64,000 nt of DNA, from NCBI GenBank assembly GCA_037043015.1, contig CM073324.1, forward strand, positions 24,010,097 through 24,074,096, given 5' to 3'. Positions 26,343 to 41,450 of this stretch are shown piece after piece. Position numbers and translations under genes: made by a program. Source of the DNA: Bryum argenteum (lineage: Eukaryota; Streptophyta; Bryopsida; Bryales; Bryaceae). Below the pieces are notes generated by a model. That model did no database searches, was not told the DNA's origin, and saw nothing but the letters and a program-made list of their open reading frames with translations. Positions within the stretch are counted from its first letter, which is position 1. Every line of letters starts with the position of its first letter.

Positions 26343-28765
26343 CTTCAAAATTTTCTAGATCCCTTCAAAGTTTTGTAGATCCCTTCAAAGTTTTGTACAT
26401 CCCTTCAAAGTTTTGTAGATCCCTTAAAAGTTTTGTAGATTCCTCCAAAGTTTTGTAGATCCCTTCAAATTTTTGTAGATCCCTTCAAATTTTTGTAGAT
26501 CCCTTCAAAGTTTTGTAGATCTCTTCAAAGTTTTGTAGATCCCTTCAAAGTTTTGTGGATCCCTTCAAAGTTTTGTAGATTCCTCAAAAGTTTTGTACAT
26601 CCCTTCAAAGTTTTGTACATCCCTTCAAAGTTTTGTAGATCCCTTCAAAGTTTTGTAGATTCCTCCAAAGTTTTGTAGATCCCTTCAAAGTTTTGTACAT
26701 CCCTTCAAAGTTTTGTAGATCCCTTCAAAGTTTTGTAGATCTCTTCAAATTTTTCTATATCCCTTCAAAGTTTTGTAGATCCCTTCAAAGTTTTGTAGAT
26801 CCCTTCAAAGTTTTGTAGATCCTTCAAAGTTTTGTAGATCCTTCAAAGTTTTGTAGATCCCTTCAAAGTTTTGTAGATCCCTCCAAAGTTTTGTAGATCC
26901 CTTCAAAGTTTTGTAGATCCCTTCAAAGTTTTGTAGATCCCTCCAAAGTATTGTAGATCCCTTCAAAGTTTTGTAGATCCCTTCAAAGTTTTGTAGATCT
27001 CTTCAAATTTTTGTAGATCCCTCCAAAGTATTGTAGATCCCTTCAAAGTTTTGTAGATCCCTTCAAAGTTTTGTAGATCCCTTCAAAGTTTTGTAGATCC
27101 CTTCAAAGTTTTGTAGATCCTTCAAAGTTTTAGATCCCTCCAAAGTTTTGTAGATCCCTTCAAAGTTTTGTACATCCCTTCAAAGTTTTGTAGATCCCTT
27201 AAAAGTTTTGTAGATCTCTTCAAATTTTTGTAGATCCCTTCAAAGTTTTGTAGATCCCTTCAAAGTTTAGTAAATCCCTTCAAAGTTTTGTAGATCCCTT
27301 CAAAGTTTTGTAGATCCCTTCAAAGTTTTGTAGATCCCTTCAAAGTTTTGTAGATCCCTTCAAAGTTTTGTAGATCCTTCAAAGTTTTGTAGATCCCTTC
27401 AAAGTTTTGTAGATCCCTTCAAAGTTTTGTAGATCCCTTCAAAGTTTTGTAGATCCTCAAAGTTTTGTAGATCCTCTTCAAAGTTTTGTAGATCCTTCAA
27501 AGTTTTGAGATCCCTTCAAAGTTTTGTAGATCCCTTCAAAGTTTTGTAGATCCCTTCAAAGTTTTGTAGATCCCTTCAAAGTTTTGTAGATCCCTTCAAA
27601 GTTTTGTAGATCCCTTCAAAGTTTTGTAGATCCCTTCAAAGTTTTGTAGATCCCTTCAAAGTTTTGTAGATCCCTTCAAAGTTTTGTAGATCCCTTCAAA
27701 GTTTTGTAGATCCCTTCAAAGTTTTGTAGATCCCTTCAAAGTTTTGTAGATCCCTTCAAATTTTTGTAGATCCCTTCAAAGTTTTGTAGATCCTTCAAAG
27801 TTTTGTAGATCCCTTCAAAGTTTTTGTAGATCCCTTCAAAGTTTTGTAGATCCCTTCAAAGTTTTGTAGATCCCTTCAAAGTTTTGTAGATCCTTCAAAG
27901 TTTTGTAGATCCTTCAAAGTTTTGTAGATCCTTCAAAGTTTTGTAGATCCCTTCAAAGTTTTGTTTTGTAGATCCCTTCAAAGTTTTGTAGATCCCTTCA
28001 AAGTTTTGTAGATCCCTTCAAAGTTTTGTAGATCCCTTCAAAGTTTTGTAGATCCCTTCAAAGTTTTGTAGATCCCTTCAAAGTTTTGTAGATCCCTTCA
28101 AAGTTTTGTAGATCCCTTCAAAGTTTTGTAGATCCCTTCAAAGTTTTGTAGATCCTTCAAAGTTTTGTGGATCCCTTCAAAGTTTTGTAGATCCCTTCAA
28201 AGTTTTGTAGATCCCTTCAAAGTTTTGTAGATCCCTTCAAAGTTTTGTAGATCCCTCAAAGTTTTGTAGATCCCTTCAAAGTTTTGTAGATCCCTTCAAA
28301 GTTTTGTAGATCCCTTCAAAGTTTTGTAGATCCCTTCAAAGTTTTGTAGATCCCTTCAAAGTTTTGTAGATCCCTTCAAAGTTTTGTAGATCCCTTCAAA
28401 GTTTTGTAGATCCCTTCAAAGTTTTGTAGATCCCTTCAAAGTTTTGTAGATCCCTTCAAAGTTTTGTAGATCCCTTCAAAGTTTTGTGGATCCCTTCAAA
28501 GTTTTGTAGATCCCTTCAAAAGTTTTGTAGATCCCTCCAAAGTTTTGTAGATCCCTTCAAAGTTTTGTAGATCCCTTTTTGTAGATCCCTTCAAAGTTTT
28601 GTAGATCCCTTCAAAGTTTTGTAGATCCCTTCAAAGTTTTGTAGATCCCTTCAAAGTTTTGTAGATCCCTTCAAAGTTTTGTAGATCCCTTCAAAGTCTT
28701 GTGGTACCTTCAAAGTTTTGTGATCATACGTTCAAAGTTTTGTAATCATACCTTCAAAGTTTTGT
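26343..28765. repeat. 20-bp minisatellite array, unit 1 (about 121 repeats)
   Basis: Same repeat as at 8,926. The first 19 or so units match unit 0 in order, and then the array changes character. From about 27,280 to 28,680 it is nearly all perfect consensus, with scattered 1-bp deletions (gatccttcaaag), and the CATG-insert forms present in units 0 and 2 are absent. The right edge (GGTACC, GATCATACG) is the same as in the other units. Confidence 0.97.
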
Positions 28766-29546
28766 TATAGGTTGTGAGCAATCTTGCATGAGGTTAGCAT
28801 AAAGTTTAGATATACCTCAAAAAGATAAACCCATAAAGTCAAAATTGATGGGAATGGACCAAAAAAGATATGTTGCTTTTGCAAAATTGCAATTTTGAGT
28901 GAATATGACTCAAGATCCGTATGATCAAATTTTATCAAAATGGGAGGATAGACTAATCACATAGCTATAAACAACAAAAGAACATGATCTTGCATATTTG
29001 GTAATGAGACGAAGGATTATTGTTGTTGGATTCGAACAAGTTGTACAAAAATGTAATAAACTAAGGTGCTATTCTTTGGCATCAATCCTTTACAAAATTT
29101 AGCTCTAAAAACCCCCACCTCATGAATTTCAAGTGAACCCAATTTAGGTGAGACAATAGTACTTACAAATAGGTCATTCACATAGATGCCGTCATTAAGG
29201 ATGAGAACATTTACTTCCTTCTTCATTCACATACATTTACATTATTTTGCCTCAAAATTTGCCACAACATTAAATTACAACATCACACCTCTAACACACT
29301 TCAAAATACTCACCATGAAACAATTGAAGATATATTCTTCATCATAATATGCTTAATAATTGATTGAAAGAACTGCACAATTCTAGAATTTTGTTAGCAT
29401 ATTTGAAAATGTCGGAGACTTTACTACGTAAGCGATTGTAAGGTTAACAATTTTTTTCATATCTACAAAGTACATGTTAAATGCTAAAAAAAACCAAGAA
29501 AAAGAGAAAATTGGTCAATCAATCACATGGAAGGAGAGAGCAAAGT

Positions 29547-31466
29547 TCAAGGAGCCAGAACAAGAACTTTAATGGTTCCTTGCGAGTTAGCGGCTATCAT
29601 GGTGGGGCTCTCACTCTTCCAACACACTGCACTAATAAAATGGGAGCTAGCATCATCATCACTGTCTTCCGGGTTTTCAGACCCAAATCTATAACATGCT
29701 GCTGGTCTTGACATTGCCTGCCAATCACACAATCCAACATTCAGATCCGGGAACAAGCCATTGTTGCTACAATGTTGAAAAAGAGAACAAAGCGATGTTG
29801 AAAGAGACTGAGCATTTGGGTGCCACTGAAAAGAAATGAATGCGAAAATGCATACCTTATGATAAACAACGACTTCATTTCTTTCACTGCCGCATGCGAT
29901 ATACTCACTGTTGACACTCAGTCCTACGAAGTTCTTCTCATTTGTGTGTCCTCTGAGTGTTCGTATCTGTAGTCAATGCATACTTATTAGTGGTGGGATC
30001 TCTTGGAAATTGCAATTAGCAAAGGAAGAGAAGATTTTCAGATGCAAGGCTCAGGTTACAAGAATGAAGGCGTACCGAGCAGTCTCTTTGCACATCCCAA
30101 AGCCGAAGTGTGCTGTCGGTAGATGCCGAGGCTAATTCAGTCGGTGAAATGAACTTCACGTATGATACTGCCTTCCGATGTCCCTTGAATGAGTACAGTG
30201 GCATGCTTGCATTCCGCAAATCGAAGTACTGGATGTGATGATCAGCTGAACCAACCTATCAACGAAGGAACAAATCATGCTCTTAATGATCTGAAAGAGT
30301 ATCCAAATAACACAGGAAACATGTTCAAGAGAGTATTATTTCGAATGCTGAAGTTTATGAACTCACTGCAATGTGGTGACTGGAACCAGGATTGTATTTC
30401 ACACAACAGATGTTGGCTCGCATGTCCAGGCTCAGTACGCTTGACTCTTGCCTTGTACACCACACCTTCACCTGCAAGAACCCCAAAACTTAAACGTCAG
30501 ATAACAGCACTTGATTATTGATTCCAATAGTAGGTTACTTACCAATACCGAAATCTATGATGCTATTTATAACGATGTACTGATGCAAGTGAGAAGTAAG
30601 TGTAAGTCGAAATTACTTGGCTATGTTCCATGCCATCTACGAATATTGCTTCAAATAAGTACCTTTCCATCGTCACTTCCAGACACTAGCATGGATGGCT
30701 CGGTTCGAGAAAAGTCCACACTCCAGGCTCGCTTCTCATGCTCCTCATATTCCATGATACTCTGTAATCAACAAGAAAAAGTGCAACCAATCTTAGCTGG
30801 TCATTCATAGAAGATGTTAAGTGATTGTAGAATTGGTGTAGGAACCAACATGTACCTGTCTTGTGTTGACATCCCAAACTGTAACTATGCCTTCATAGTC
30901 ACTGCTGGCAATGAGTGGCTTCGCACACTTATTCCAGCTCAAGCAGCTCAGTGGACCTCGTCGGTATTTCCGCCACTGGACAATGAACATCTGCTACCTC
31001 ATTTACAACCTGCTCCATTCGAGTCAATCAGTCAGATGAGAGATTTGAGGATAATATCAAGCTTGAATTCAAATGATAGCGGGGTAACGTACCGTTGCAA
31101 AATCAAAAACCTTGATCCGCCTTGATACACCCGCCGTTGCGAAGAATTCATCATCTCGATCAAATTCGATACTGCAAAGAAAAGAAGGAACTTGATACTT
31201 CAGAAAACTGCATTGGTAGATGATTTAAGGGTTTATGATCGGAATCTGTGAGGTTTTGTCTCTCACCTGGATACTATGTTCGAGCTGTTAAATAAGTCGC
31301 CTTGGTGAAGCTCAGCAACAACATCAAGACGACTGTAGCGAGTGAATGCTGTCAACACAGACTCAAAATCTTCTAACCCATCCTGGTAGCTCTCCGATCC
31401 TTTACATGCCTCATCTTGGGTGCCAGCTAATGGAACAGCTAAATCCCGGGCGGCATGATTGAACAT
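29547..31466 (-). pseudogene. COP1 WD40-half fragment with alternative 5' end, unit 1
   Basis: Second copy. Exons: 31,466-31,267, 31,171-31,093, 31,009-30,856, 30,761-30,663, 30,471-30,367, 30,255-30,076, 29,966-29,856, 29,717-29,547. The 17-residue alternative start is identical to unit 0. The sixth exon is normal here, but the seventh has lost two bases (CAGCTTGG reads CAGTGG near 30,950), shifting frame at the start of that blade. Thus units 0 and 1 are broken at different places by tiny indels. If both indels were sequence errors, both copies would be open from the alternative ATG to the stop. Confidence 0.88.
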
Positions 31467-34400
31467 TCATGAATGTTTGACATTATTTTCTCCCACCTGA
31501 TCAATGCCTCAATGTCGAGCATTTTTTCTTTTTCTTTTTCTTTTTTTTTTTGACATTTCTGCTTCGCAATGTCCACAGTGAGAAGATTCGTTGTGACTGA
31601 AATGTCCCGATTTTTCCCAAACATGAAAATGGACTTGTGTGCATGATCGGTGCAGGGACGAGAAGAAAGTGCGATGCAAAGCAATCTGTGTCGAGAAGGT
31701 GTCTCCGAGAAAAGTTTGAGATCTAGGAAATCTTGAAGAAAGTCGAGGCGAGAATTGCGGAATCCACGGATTTGGAGATTGCATGTAGGTGTGGAGGGGA
31801 TTGGGTGAGCGCAGAAGTGGGGTGAATGTCTGGAAGTGGAGACGTTGGAAAATACGGCATGCCTACGGCGTAGGCTGTTAGGTCACCTACCTGACTTGCC
31901 TGCCATGGCGACAGCCTGCCGGGGTGACAGTTCTAAGAACTTTTGTCTCTGACAATCGTCGTCAGTCAATCTCAAAATCGTGCATGCATGGAAATTTTTT
32001 TTGAGCGTCGTAGTATTCTGATCAAAGGCAAGGTACAAGCGTTTCCAAGATCATTTGGATCCAGGCTTCATCACAAACAATTCAACTACAAAAATCAAAG
32101 TCTTAGCATTCCTAAATCTGTCTCCCACTCTCAGCTAGCTACCTTTGTTGCTGTAGATCTAGCATGAGACACTCTTAGCTAGATGCCTTTGTTGTTGCCT
32201 TTGTTGTTGTAGATCTTGCACTCATGCTAGACTCCACTTCCGGCACTTCACGCTTACTTACGCATGGTCCTCCTTGAATGAGTTTCCGAGTACTCCTCAC
32301 ATCAAATAAACTCGATGAATGTTATCTGTTTCTTGAGATTCATAGAGATCGTTCATTGTAACAACCCTCCGAAGTTGATCAGAACTTGTGTCTAACAAAA
32401 AAGAATCATATTTACCGCTTATACTAAGTATTAATTAGCAATGATCAAAACCGCACCAATGTCACTCTTTAAATCTCATGCTATATCAACTCTTTTCAAG
32501 CCCTAGTATATACATACTAGGGTTTAATTTATAAGAAGGTAATCAACTTCAACCCAAAAATCAAAATGAACTTACTCCTCAATTTCTCACTAGCACGTAT
32601 GGTAGTCGAAAAAGTACTCATGTATTGTTATTGATCAACTCGGAGCTGAAAACTAAATTACTCTTGAGTGAGTCGCAACTCGCAAATAATAGGATATGAA
32701 GAGGAACCAATTAATTCTCATGAATCATATTTAAGGCATTAGTCAGTCTCTAAAAGTGCCGCAAATCAATTAAGCTTGATAAGCTATTAGGATCGCCCAT
32801 AATTCAGGTTTCTATGGCATGATCAAGTTCCAGTGAGCTTAAGATCATTGGAATTATAGCTCCAGTGAGGCTATTAAGATCATCAGTTCACTAATCAGTT
32901 GAGTTTTTCTCATTTATCACATCACTTTACAGTGAGAATTGATCATGATTCGTTTATTTGTAGAGATTCAGAGAAAACCAACAAAAATAACCCATACGGC
33001 ACTTTTATTCTGAAAATGATCAAATAAAAGTAGGATTTACTTTCTCTCAGACAACTCTAATCATGGTGGAGTTTGAAAAAAAATAAAAAATCATGATATC
33101 AGAAGTCAGGTATCTGTAACTTGGGAATTATTCAATTCATGGATTTCATGAAATTCGCTGAAAATGACCACAATCATTTTACTTTACAATTGACCGATTG
33201 TGTAACTTTTGCTAATATCATAATAATTTTGCGTAATTTTTTGAAAGCAATAAATTTTGACACTCAATTATGTTTTTATCTTATTTCATTACCATGATAG
33301 CCCATTGCAGGGGATTTCGGAACTCTCCACCGTGGGCATGATCAATATTCCTTAAGTCTCTTAAGATTCATTGATTCAGAAAAAAATCACAAAAAAGAAA
33401 AAGTAAAAGGAAAGAAAAGTCCAGAGCTTACTTGTGATGGTTGTGAGAGTCCATGCCAAATGTGCAGCAGCACCTCCAACGCCCACGTCATAGAATGGCG
33501 AGGACCCTGCTTTTTAACAAAGAATGTGACTCATAAACAAATAAAAAGTTATTCAGGTCTACACCAACTCAAGCCTATGTCAAGCTTTATCGAGATGTCC
33601 AAAAATCCACACAGTCAGGACTCTAATTATGTGAACTGTAGGAGTCAAGAGACACAGAAGTCAATTATTTTCAGTTATGAGTAATGAAACCACTAGTTAT
33701 TTATCACAATTTGTCGAGAAAGAACTCCTTTTCTAAAAATCGACCAATTTATTGTCTTTTCTCCTCGGAAACCATTCATTTCAAAATCTCAGAACAATGA
33801 TTAAAACATGGGTTTAATACTTTTCTTCAATTTTTTACACTAATGGAGTCAGATTTTAGAATCGATTGATTTGATGGGCATGCAGCCCATGCAGCCCATG
33901 CAGCCCATCTTCAGGGACACCCACGTAAGCTCATCATTTGCACGAACAATTCACACTGTAAGCATAGTTACAGACGGAGCATTAACGTGATGATTGAGTA
34001 AGCGTACAAATTAGTCAAGTTTCATAACACTCCCTATTCAACATACTTTGAAACAGTTTGAAAAACTCAAGAAACTCATGATCTGAGAAGTCAGAATGAT
34101 ATTTGTAATTTCGGAATTCCGGAATTCATGGATTTTCATATCATTCATAGAAAATTAATGACCACAATCATCCATTTTACTTCATAATTGACCAATGAAT
34201 TGCCTTCTGATAAGTACTATCATAATATTGACAGAGTAATTTAGTAATTTTATTACCATGTTAGCCCATTGCAGGAGATTCTGGAACTCTCCACGGGCAT
34301 GATCAATATTCCTTTTCTTGGAATTCATTAATTCAGAATAAACAAATAAATACATTAAAAATAAATAAAACATAACTTACAAAAAAATTATAAAAAAAAA

Positions 34401-36155
34401 AGTCCAGAGCTTACTTGTGATTGTTGTGAGAGTCCATGCCAAGTGTGCAGCTGCACCCCTCAACGCCCATGTCATAGAATGGCGCTCAAAGACCCCAGGG
34501 ATCTAAAACAAAGAATGTGAGTCACAAACAAATCAATGAAAGTTAAAATTTAACACCAAATCAAGCCTCTGTCAAGCTATATCGAGATACACAAAAATCC
34601 ACACAGTCAGACTCTAGAAATGTTCTCATAAGTTGGTGGAACTAGTTTTGATTCGGGAGTTAGACTATAATTATAACATGACCATCGTGACATGTTCTTC
34701 CCATTCCTTTGTGACCGTATCTCTGACTGCTCAGCAACTCTATCGTACTAGGAGTGTAGATAATCAAGATCATTTCCAAGAGATACAAAAGTCAGACCAA
34801 TCATCCTCACATTGTAAGTAATTCACTTCATAACTGAAATTACAGTCACAATAAGACACGAGTATAGTACTATTCTTCTATTTCTCGCAAGTGCTAATGG
34901 AGATTTCAGAATCAACTGATTTGATGGGCATGCAGCCCATGCAGCCCATCTTCAGAACATCCTCGTGAGCTCATTGCACGAAAATTTCACACAATCATAC
35001 GTACTCAGCCTCGTGATGACTGAGTAACGTACAGATTAGTCACACACGGTCGTGTCTGAATGCAAAGAAACCGCTCTAATTTCTATTTAACCATCTGAAT
35101 GAAGAGTGAATGAGAAGCCAAACCTGGATATTAATACTCCACCGGTGATCATAGAGCTAGATCCTCTGGCTCAGGTCTTCAGTAGGATCGACCACCACTG
35201 TCTGGTTGATAATCCCCGTCGCTACAAGAATAGAGCAAAAGCTCTCTCTGCCAGAAGTCGGGGCTACAGAATGATCGAGACCTTCTGTCAGTCGTATGAC
35301 ACAATTTCAGAAGCTACGAGTTCACAAAGAGTTGATCGATCATGCATTTGATGCTCCGGCATCCCTCTCACTACAACTTATTTCTACATGTATGATCATT
35401 CTGCAATTCTGTACGTATGCATCACACAACCTCAGCTCACTCATGGGCATGCTCGCTCGAGAATGATCCTTGCCAAGGCTGCTTAACTTCCCGAGTCCGA
35501 AACAGTCTGTGACACTCACTCACTCCAGGCTGAATTAGCGAAAGTTAACCCAAACAACGGAATGGTTCTGCAGCACAAGTACATGCTTGTAACCTACAAT
35601 TGTCCGATCCCCCTTTCAGTTGCATGCATCAACGTCTCAATACAATCAAACAATCATCACCCACAGAGTACTGGTCACATTCTCATCTTGTCAAGTTCCA
35701 CCTGAACCGTGACTTTTCAATGCATCATAACCTGGAACTTGGATATGAATTATCCAACCGGTGATCACTGAGATTGAACCTTAGTCTGGCACGTACGTCC
35801 ACCAATATCGACCTTCAATCTGAGTGTCAACGTGTAACTAAATCGATCTCAGGAGCTAGCTACTCAGTCACGAAGTTAGAGTTGATGGTTCAGCATCATT
35901 CTGCATCTGCATGCAGTGAGTGGCACTATTTGACCATGGATACATCTCGTACCATCACAACCTTCTTGCACCTCAAGCGATGTCCACTTGTTCAACCGCG
36001 ATGATTGTGAAGGTTCAACGCTTACTGGCCCATCTGCTCTCGTTCATGTGAAAGTCTTTCAGGTAAGAAACACATTCAACCAGCAGATTAGATTAGCGTA
36101 ACTATGGATTGAATAGAAATCATAAGTCTCCCTGGGGTACGTTGCTGAGAAATCC

Positions 36156-36450
36156 ATGCCACACTTCACAGCTCAGGACTGCTCACAAATCCCCTCCATC
36201 CTGCACGCGGCTTCTGTGGAACTCAACACCCTTTATCAGGTCCTCCTGGACTTGTACCGATTCCCCTTCCGGCACGCGCCTTCCTTTTCCAAGCAAATTG
36301 AAGTCATATCTTTGCCAGTCAAGGCACGGGATATCAAGTACTCGGTCTTCAGTTGCGTCATTCATTGGTTGCGAGTCCACCTCATTCTTGAGAGTACTTG
36401 CAGCCACGTACAGTTACTTCCGAGCTCAGCCCGTCGAGATCGATCTAGCC
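36156..36450 (+). pseudogene. Unrecognised exon-like segment, unit 2
   Basis: Second clear copy of the segment at 18,977. The reading frame is the same, with only minor differences near the 3' end, where unit 2 lacks a few bases before AAAATAGTGCGCC. The function is unknown. Its value is that the frame agrees between two copies whereas the unit 0 copy is broken at CTG/CAG sites. Confidence 0.33.
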
Positions 36451-39243
36451 TGGCAAGTGAAAAATAGTGCGCCTGATTTGCACACAATCTGCATGATGAA
36501 GATTCTATTCGAGACGTAGCCGGCCTTGGGAGTGAGGCCTTCACAGACAAGGAGAAGCCGCGACAATAAGAGCTCCTATTCGATATAATCTGTGAACTCA
36601 AGAGCTTCCTCGAACAGAACGTAACAAGTTTCGCTTCTGGTAGCATCAGACTTCCGCAACTTAACTGCACGCAGCCACGCATTGGTGAAAGGGCATCTCC
36701 ATGCAATCATGTCAACCCTGGATGCACTAATTGCCCCGCCGTATCATTCTCATGAATTGCCTGTCATTCTGATGCTTGGATCTTAAACTAGGGTTTCCAT
36801 GCAGGTCCTGGGCTCACGTAAAAGCTTCACCTCTGTCATCATCGAGCGAACCTCATTAATAGTGGACTAAAGAGTGCGTGCGAATGCGTGCGGAGTTGGT
36901 GACTATGCACTGCTCGCAATTGAACGGAATTGAATCGGATCCAATCACAGTGGCAACCTGCACAATTCCCCTCGAAACCCTACAGTAGGTGGTCCCGCCT
37001 TGTTTAACCAGCCGAGTGACTGAGCCTCGACAAGCGACGATGACATAGCTAACAAATTGATGCTCACATTCAAGCACTCGTGAATGCATATTAAACGTTG
37101 TTAGTACAGCTTTCTCGCTCGTGAGTGTTCGATTGTAAGTCTACATCATGCTAGTCTCTTAGTCCTGCAAGCGATCCTTGTAATCAGAGCCACACTGCGT
37201 TCCTGCACTCCTCATAATCTAAAGCATCAAAGGGCTCCCCCGCCCCTTACCAAAGAAACCTTCACCTCATCATCACATGCATATCGGATTTGAGAATAAA
37301 AGCGTGAAGAGGTCCTGCTTCATGATTGCTCCCAAGGAATCGCGATTGAGTTGAATTTCATGGACTCACGCAATCAGACCTCCCGAGTATCACTCTCGTC
37401 GCGTGTCCTTCTGATGCTTGTATCTTAAGATCACGGGGTTTTCACACTGACAGGTCCATGCAAACAAAACCTTCACCGCATCGATCACTAAGCAAACTTA
37501 ACAGTAGACTAATCATGCGATGCAGTTGAACGGAATTGATCGGCAGTAGACCTGGTGAATCCCCGTCGAAACCAAACCCTAAGTGGTCACGTAGGCCTTG
37601 AATGACCGGCCGAGTGAGTGGCAAGCGACAATGACAGACATGACGAAATGATACTCATTAATCAATCAAGCACTCATGAGTGGCTACGCATTTGAGTACG
37701 CATTACTTGGTCATTCCATTTCATGAGTGTACAAATTCGTATCCAGAGCGTCTTAGTGATGCGAGTGATTATCATTAAGATGAGAGGAAGTGACTCTCGA
37801 TGCCGCAATAGTACTTTTGTGTCTTGAAACGCATCGCCTCTCAAGCATCATACTTAGCCTGGCTCCCCTACAAACAATGAATCCTAGGCCCCAAAGAAGC
37901 CTTCCTGAAGTGCCACATCATCATCATGCGTAATTATTTGGTTGAAACCTCCTAAAAGCGTGAATTCCATATCCCGCTTCATTGATGCTCCCAAGTAATT
38001 GCGGTCGAGTCGGATCCTGGCTCAAAATGGCATCCTCAGGCAATCTATTCTAAAACGCTAAGCCTTGGTAACGTCGCTCTTTCATTGAGACGTACAATGC
38101 ATAATTCATTGATTCAGATCCTCTCTCTTGTCAGGAAATCATTATTAAGAACATACACTTCACGCTTCTCTATACGAGCCCACCGGAATTTTGATCGTAT
38201 TGTGATAAGCTGTGTTTACATGCTTCTTCCATGTTTTGAGTGTGGGCGACTTGACGTAAAGTTACGGACGTAAGCGTGATCGTATATACATAACAAAAGG
38301 CATTTGCGACGTAAGTTACGGACAAATGAATTGAATTGCGCTTTCCACAACCATTTCATTTTCACACCCTCCCAGATGCCATGTATACATACTACATCAA
38401 AGCAAACAATTGTCCCAACTCCCCTCCAACAACGATCATTACATTCCATTCATCATTTACTGACCTAAGTCGCGGCTGGCGGTAGCTTTTTATCGGTGTG
38501 TGGAGCTTGCATGAGAGAGGCATACGTCCATCCCGGGTGAATGTATCGGCTTGCATTGCATCACTTGGCCTGGCCTCTGCCTTACTGATTTGTATATAAC
38601 TTATTGATTTGTAGATAAGCTCAATTTCGGCAGTCGTCACAACCAGTGTCCATACAGAAGGACAGGAGGAGCCATGGCCTTGTGGAGACACCACAAGCAC
38701 CTCGCTCTTTGTTCGATTCATGTCTTTCATCAATTCATGCCGTGTATGGACTGAGTTACTAGCCTGGGCCGCCTAACTTAAACCTTCAATGCTCTTTCAA
38801 GCGCTTTCACCGCAAGCGATGGAGAGCGAGAATCTTTCGTTCTTCAGCTTCATTGAGCATGCATGCAAGCGGAGATATTCGGGAACCATCCTCCATTCCT
38901 TCTGTTTCCATTCGTCGGGGATCCTCTATTTACGCAGCGTTCATCCGTCTACCGAGCAACAACAGCCCATACCGCCGAAGTCCTCACTTCCTTCCCTCAC
39001 TCGGAAATCAGGAAATCAAGTTTGCCGAAGGTGTTTCTGAACGACTGGAGATGCTCGGCGTTGATGAGGGCACCTCCGCGCGCGCATGGCGCGTCGTGAC
39101 GATGCGAACGAGTAGTAATTACGCGATCATTCTGCTCAAACAGGATTGGATACCATGAGTTCTCCAACACGGAAGTGTAACTATGTTCCTGCTCCGGGGT
39201 TTGATGTCGTTCAAACAGGTTGACCTCTGAACCCAAGTAACGA

Positions 39244-40545
<1,302 letters not shown>

Positions 40546-40938
40546 CTGTAACCATGAATAACACATGTTACTCAATTACTAAGCAGATTTCAGCTATGGA
40601 GCACCTTAAGAAGAACTGGAACTCATCTCCTGACTGCAATGGCACTTTCTACTGCATGGTGAACGGAAGCGAGTTTCCGCAGACTTGCAGCCTGAACAAT
40701 TAGCTATGATGAGGAGGCTGGTCAGTGGAACGAAACAGAAGATTGGACCCGAACTCCCGAAGTAGCGTATTCACAACAACCTCCCTGGGCTCTGGCACTC
40801 ACTATTACCTTGATTCTTTACTCAATTCCATACGCAAGGAGAAGAACCTGAACTAGGCCTTACCCGACGTCGTCTTCCGGCTCGAAAGTCCAGTGGCGGC
40901 GTGGCCTTCTTTGATCATATGGTTATGGTGATGACCAG

Positions 40939-41450
40939 AAGAAATCGGGGAAGAGAGTTGAGGAGCGTTTCCAATCACTCGCGGAGCTTGATGGCATGCT
41001 ATCTCGCTCTAACTTCGCCGAATGCATCGGTACGTGCTCGCTCTATCACTTCTCCATCAACCGATCCGACTTCAGTGACTAACCAGCGTGGTGCTCGCTG
41101 CCTGCATGGATGAAAGACTCGAAAGAGTTCGAATGGAGCTGTACGACGCGGCCGTGCGCAGGAAAGGTCGTGAGCACGCCACCAGCATCACCAAGGAAGA
41201 GTTGTACGAGTATTGGCTACGACAACGAGAGGAGCGGCGGGACGCGAAGATGCGGCTACTCTTCGATTTGAGCGACAAGGATTCAGACGGGCGGATCACA
41301 AGTAAAGAGGTGAAGCAAGTGATCATGTTGAGCGCGAGCGCGAACAAGCTCTCCAAGCTAAAAGAACCGGCGTCAGAATACGCAACGCTCATCATGGAAG
41401 AGCTCGACACTGAGGTGAACGAGCTAAGTCAGTTGGAAACGCCGAGATCC
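40939..41450 (+). pseudogene. RBOH EF-hand region fragment, unit 2
   Basis: Third copy. The EF-hand loop DKDSDGRITSKE and SASANKLSKLKEP are intact. The segment just upstream is altered: units 0 and 1 read YWLLTTGSGFDAKMR, as expected for the family, while this copy reads YWLRQREERRDAKMR. At DNA level CTACTGACAACAGG has become CTACGACAACGAGAGG, and CTTCGACG has become GGGACG. Near 41,130 one base is lost (TTCAGAATGG reads TTCGAATGG). These changes sit on CTG/CAG sites and may be sequence errors. Confidence 0.82.
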
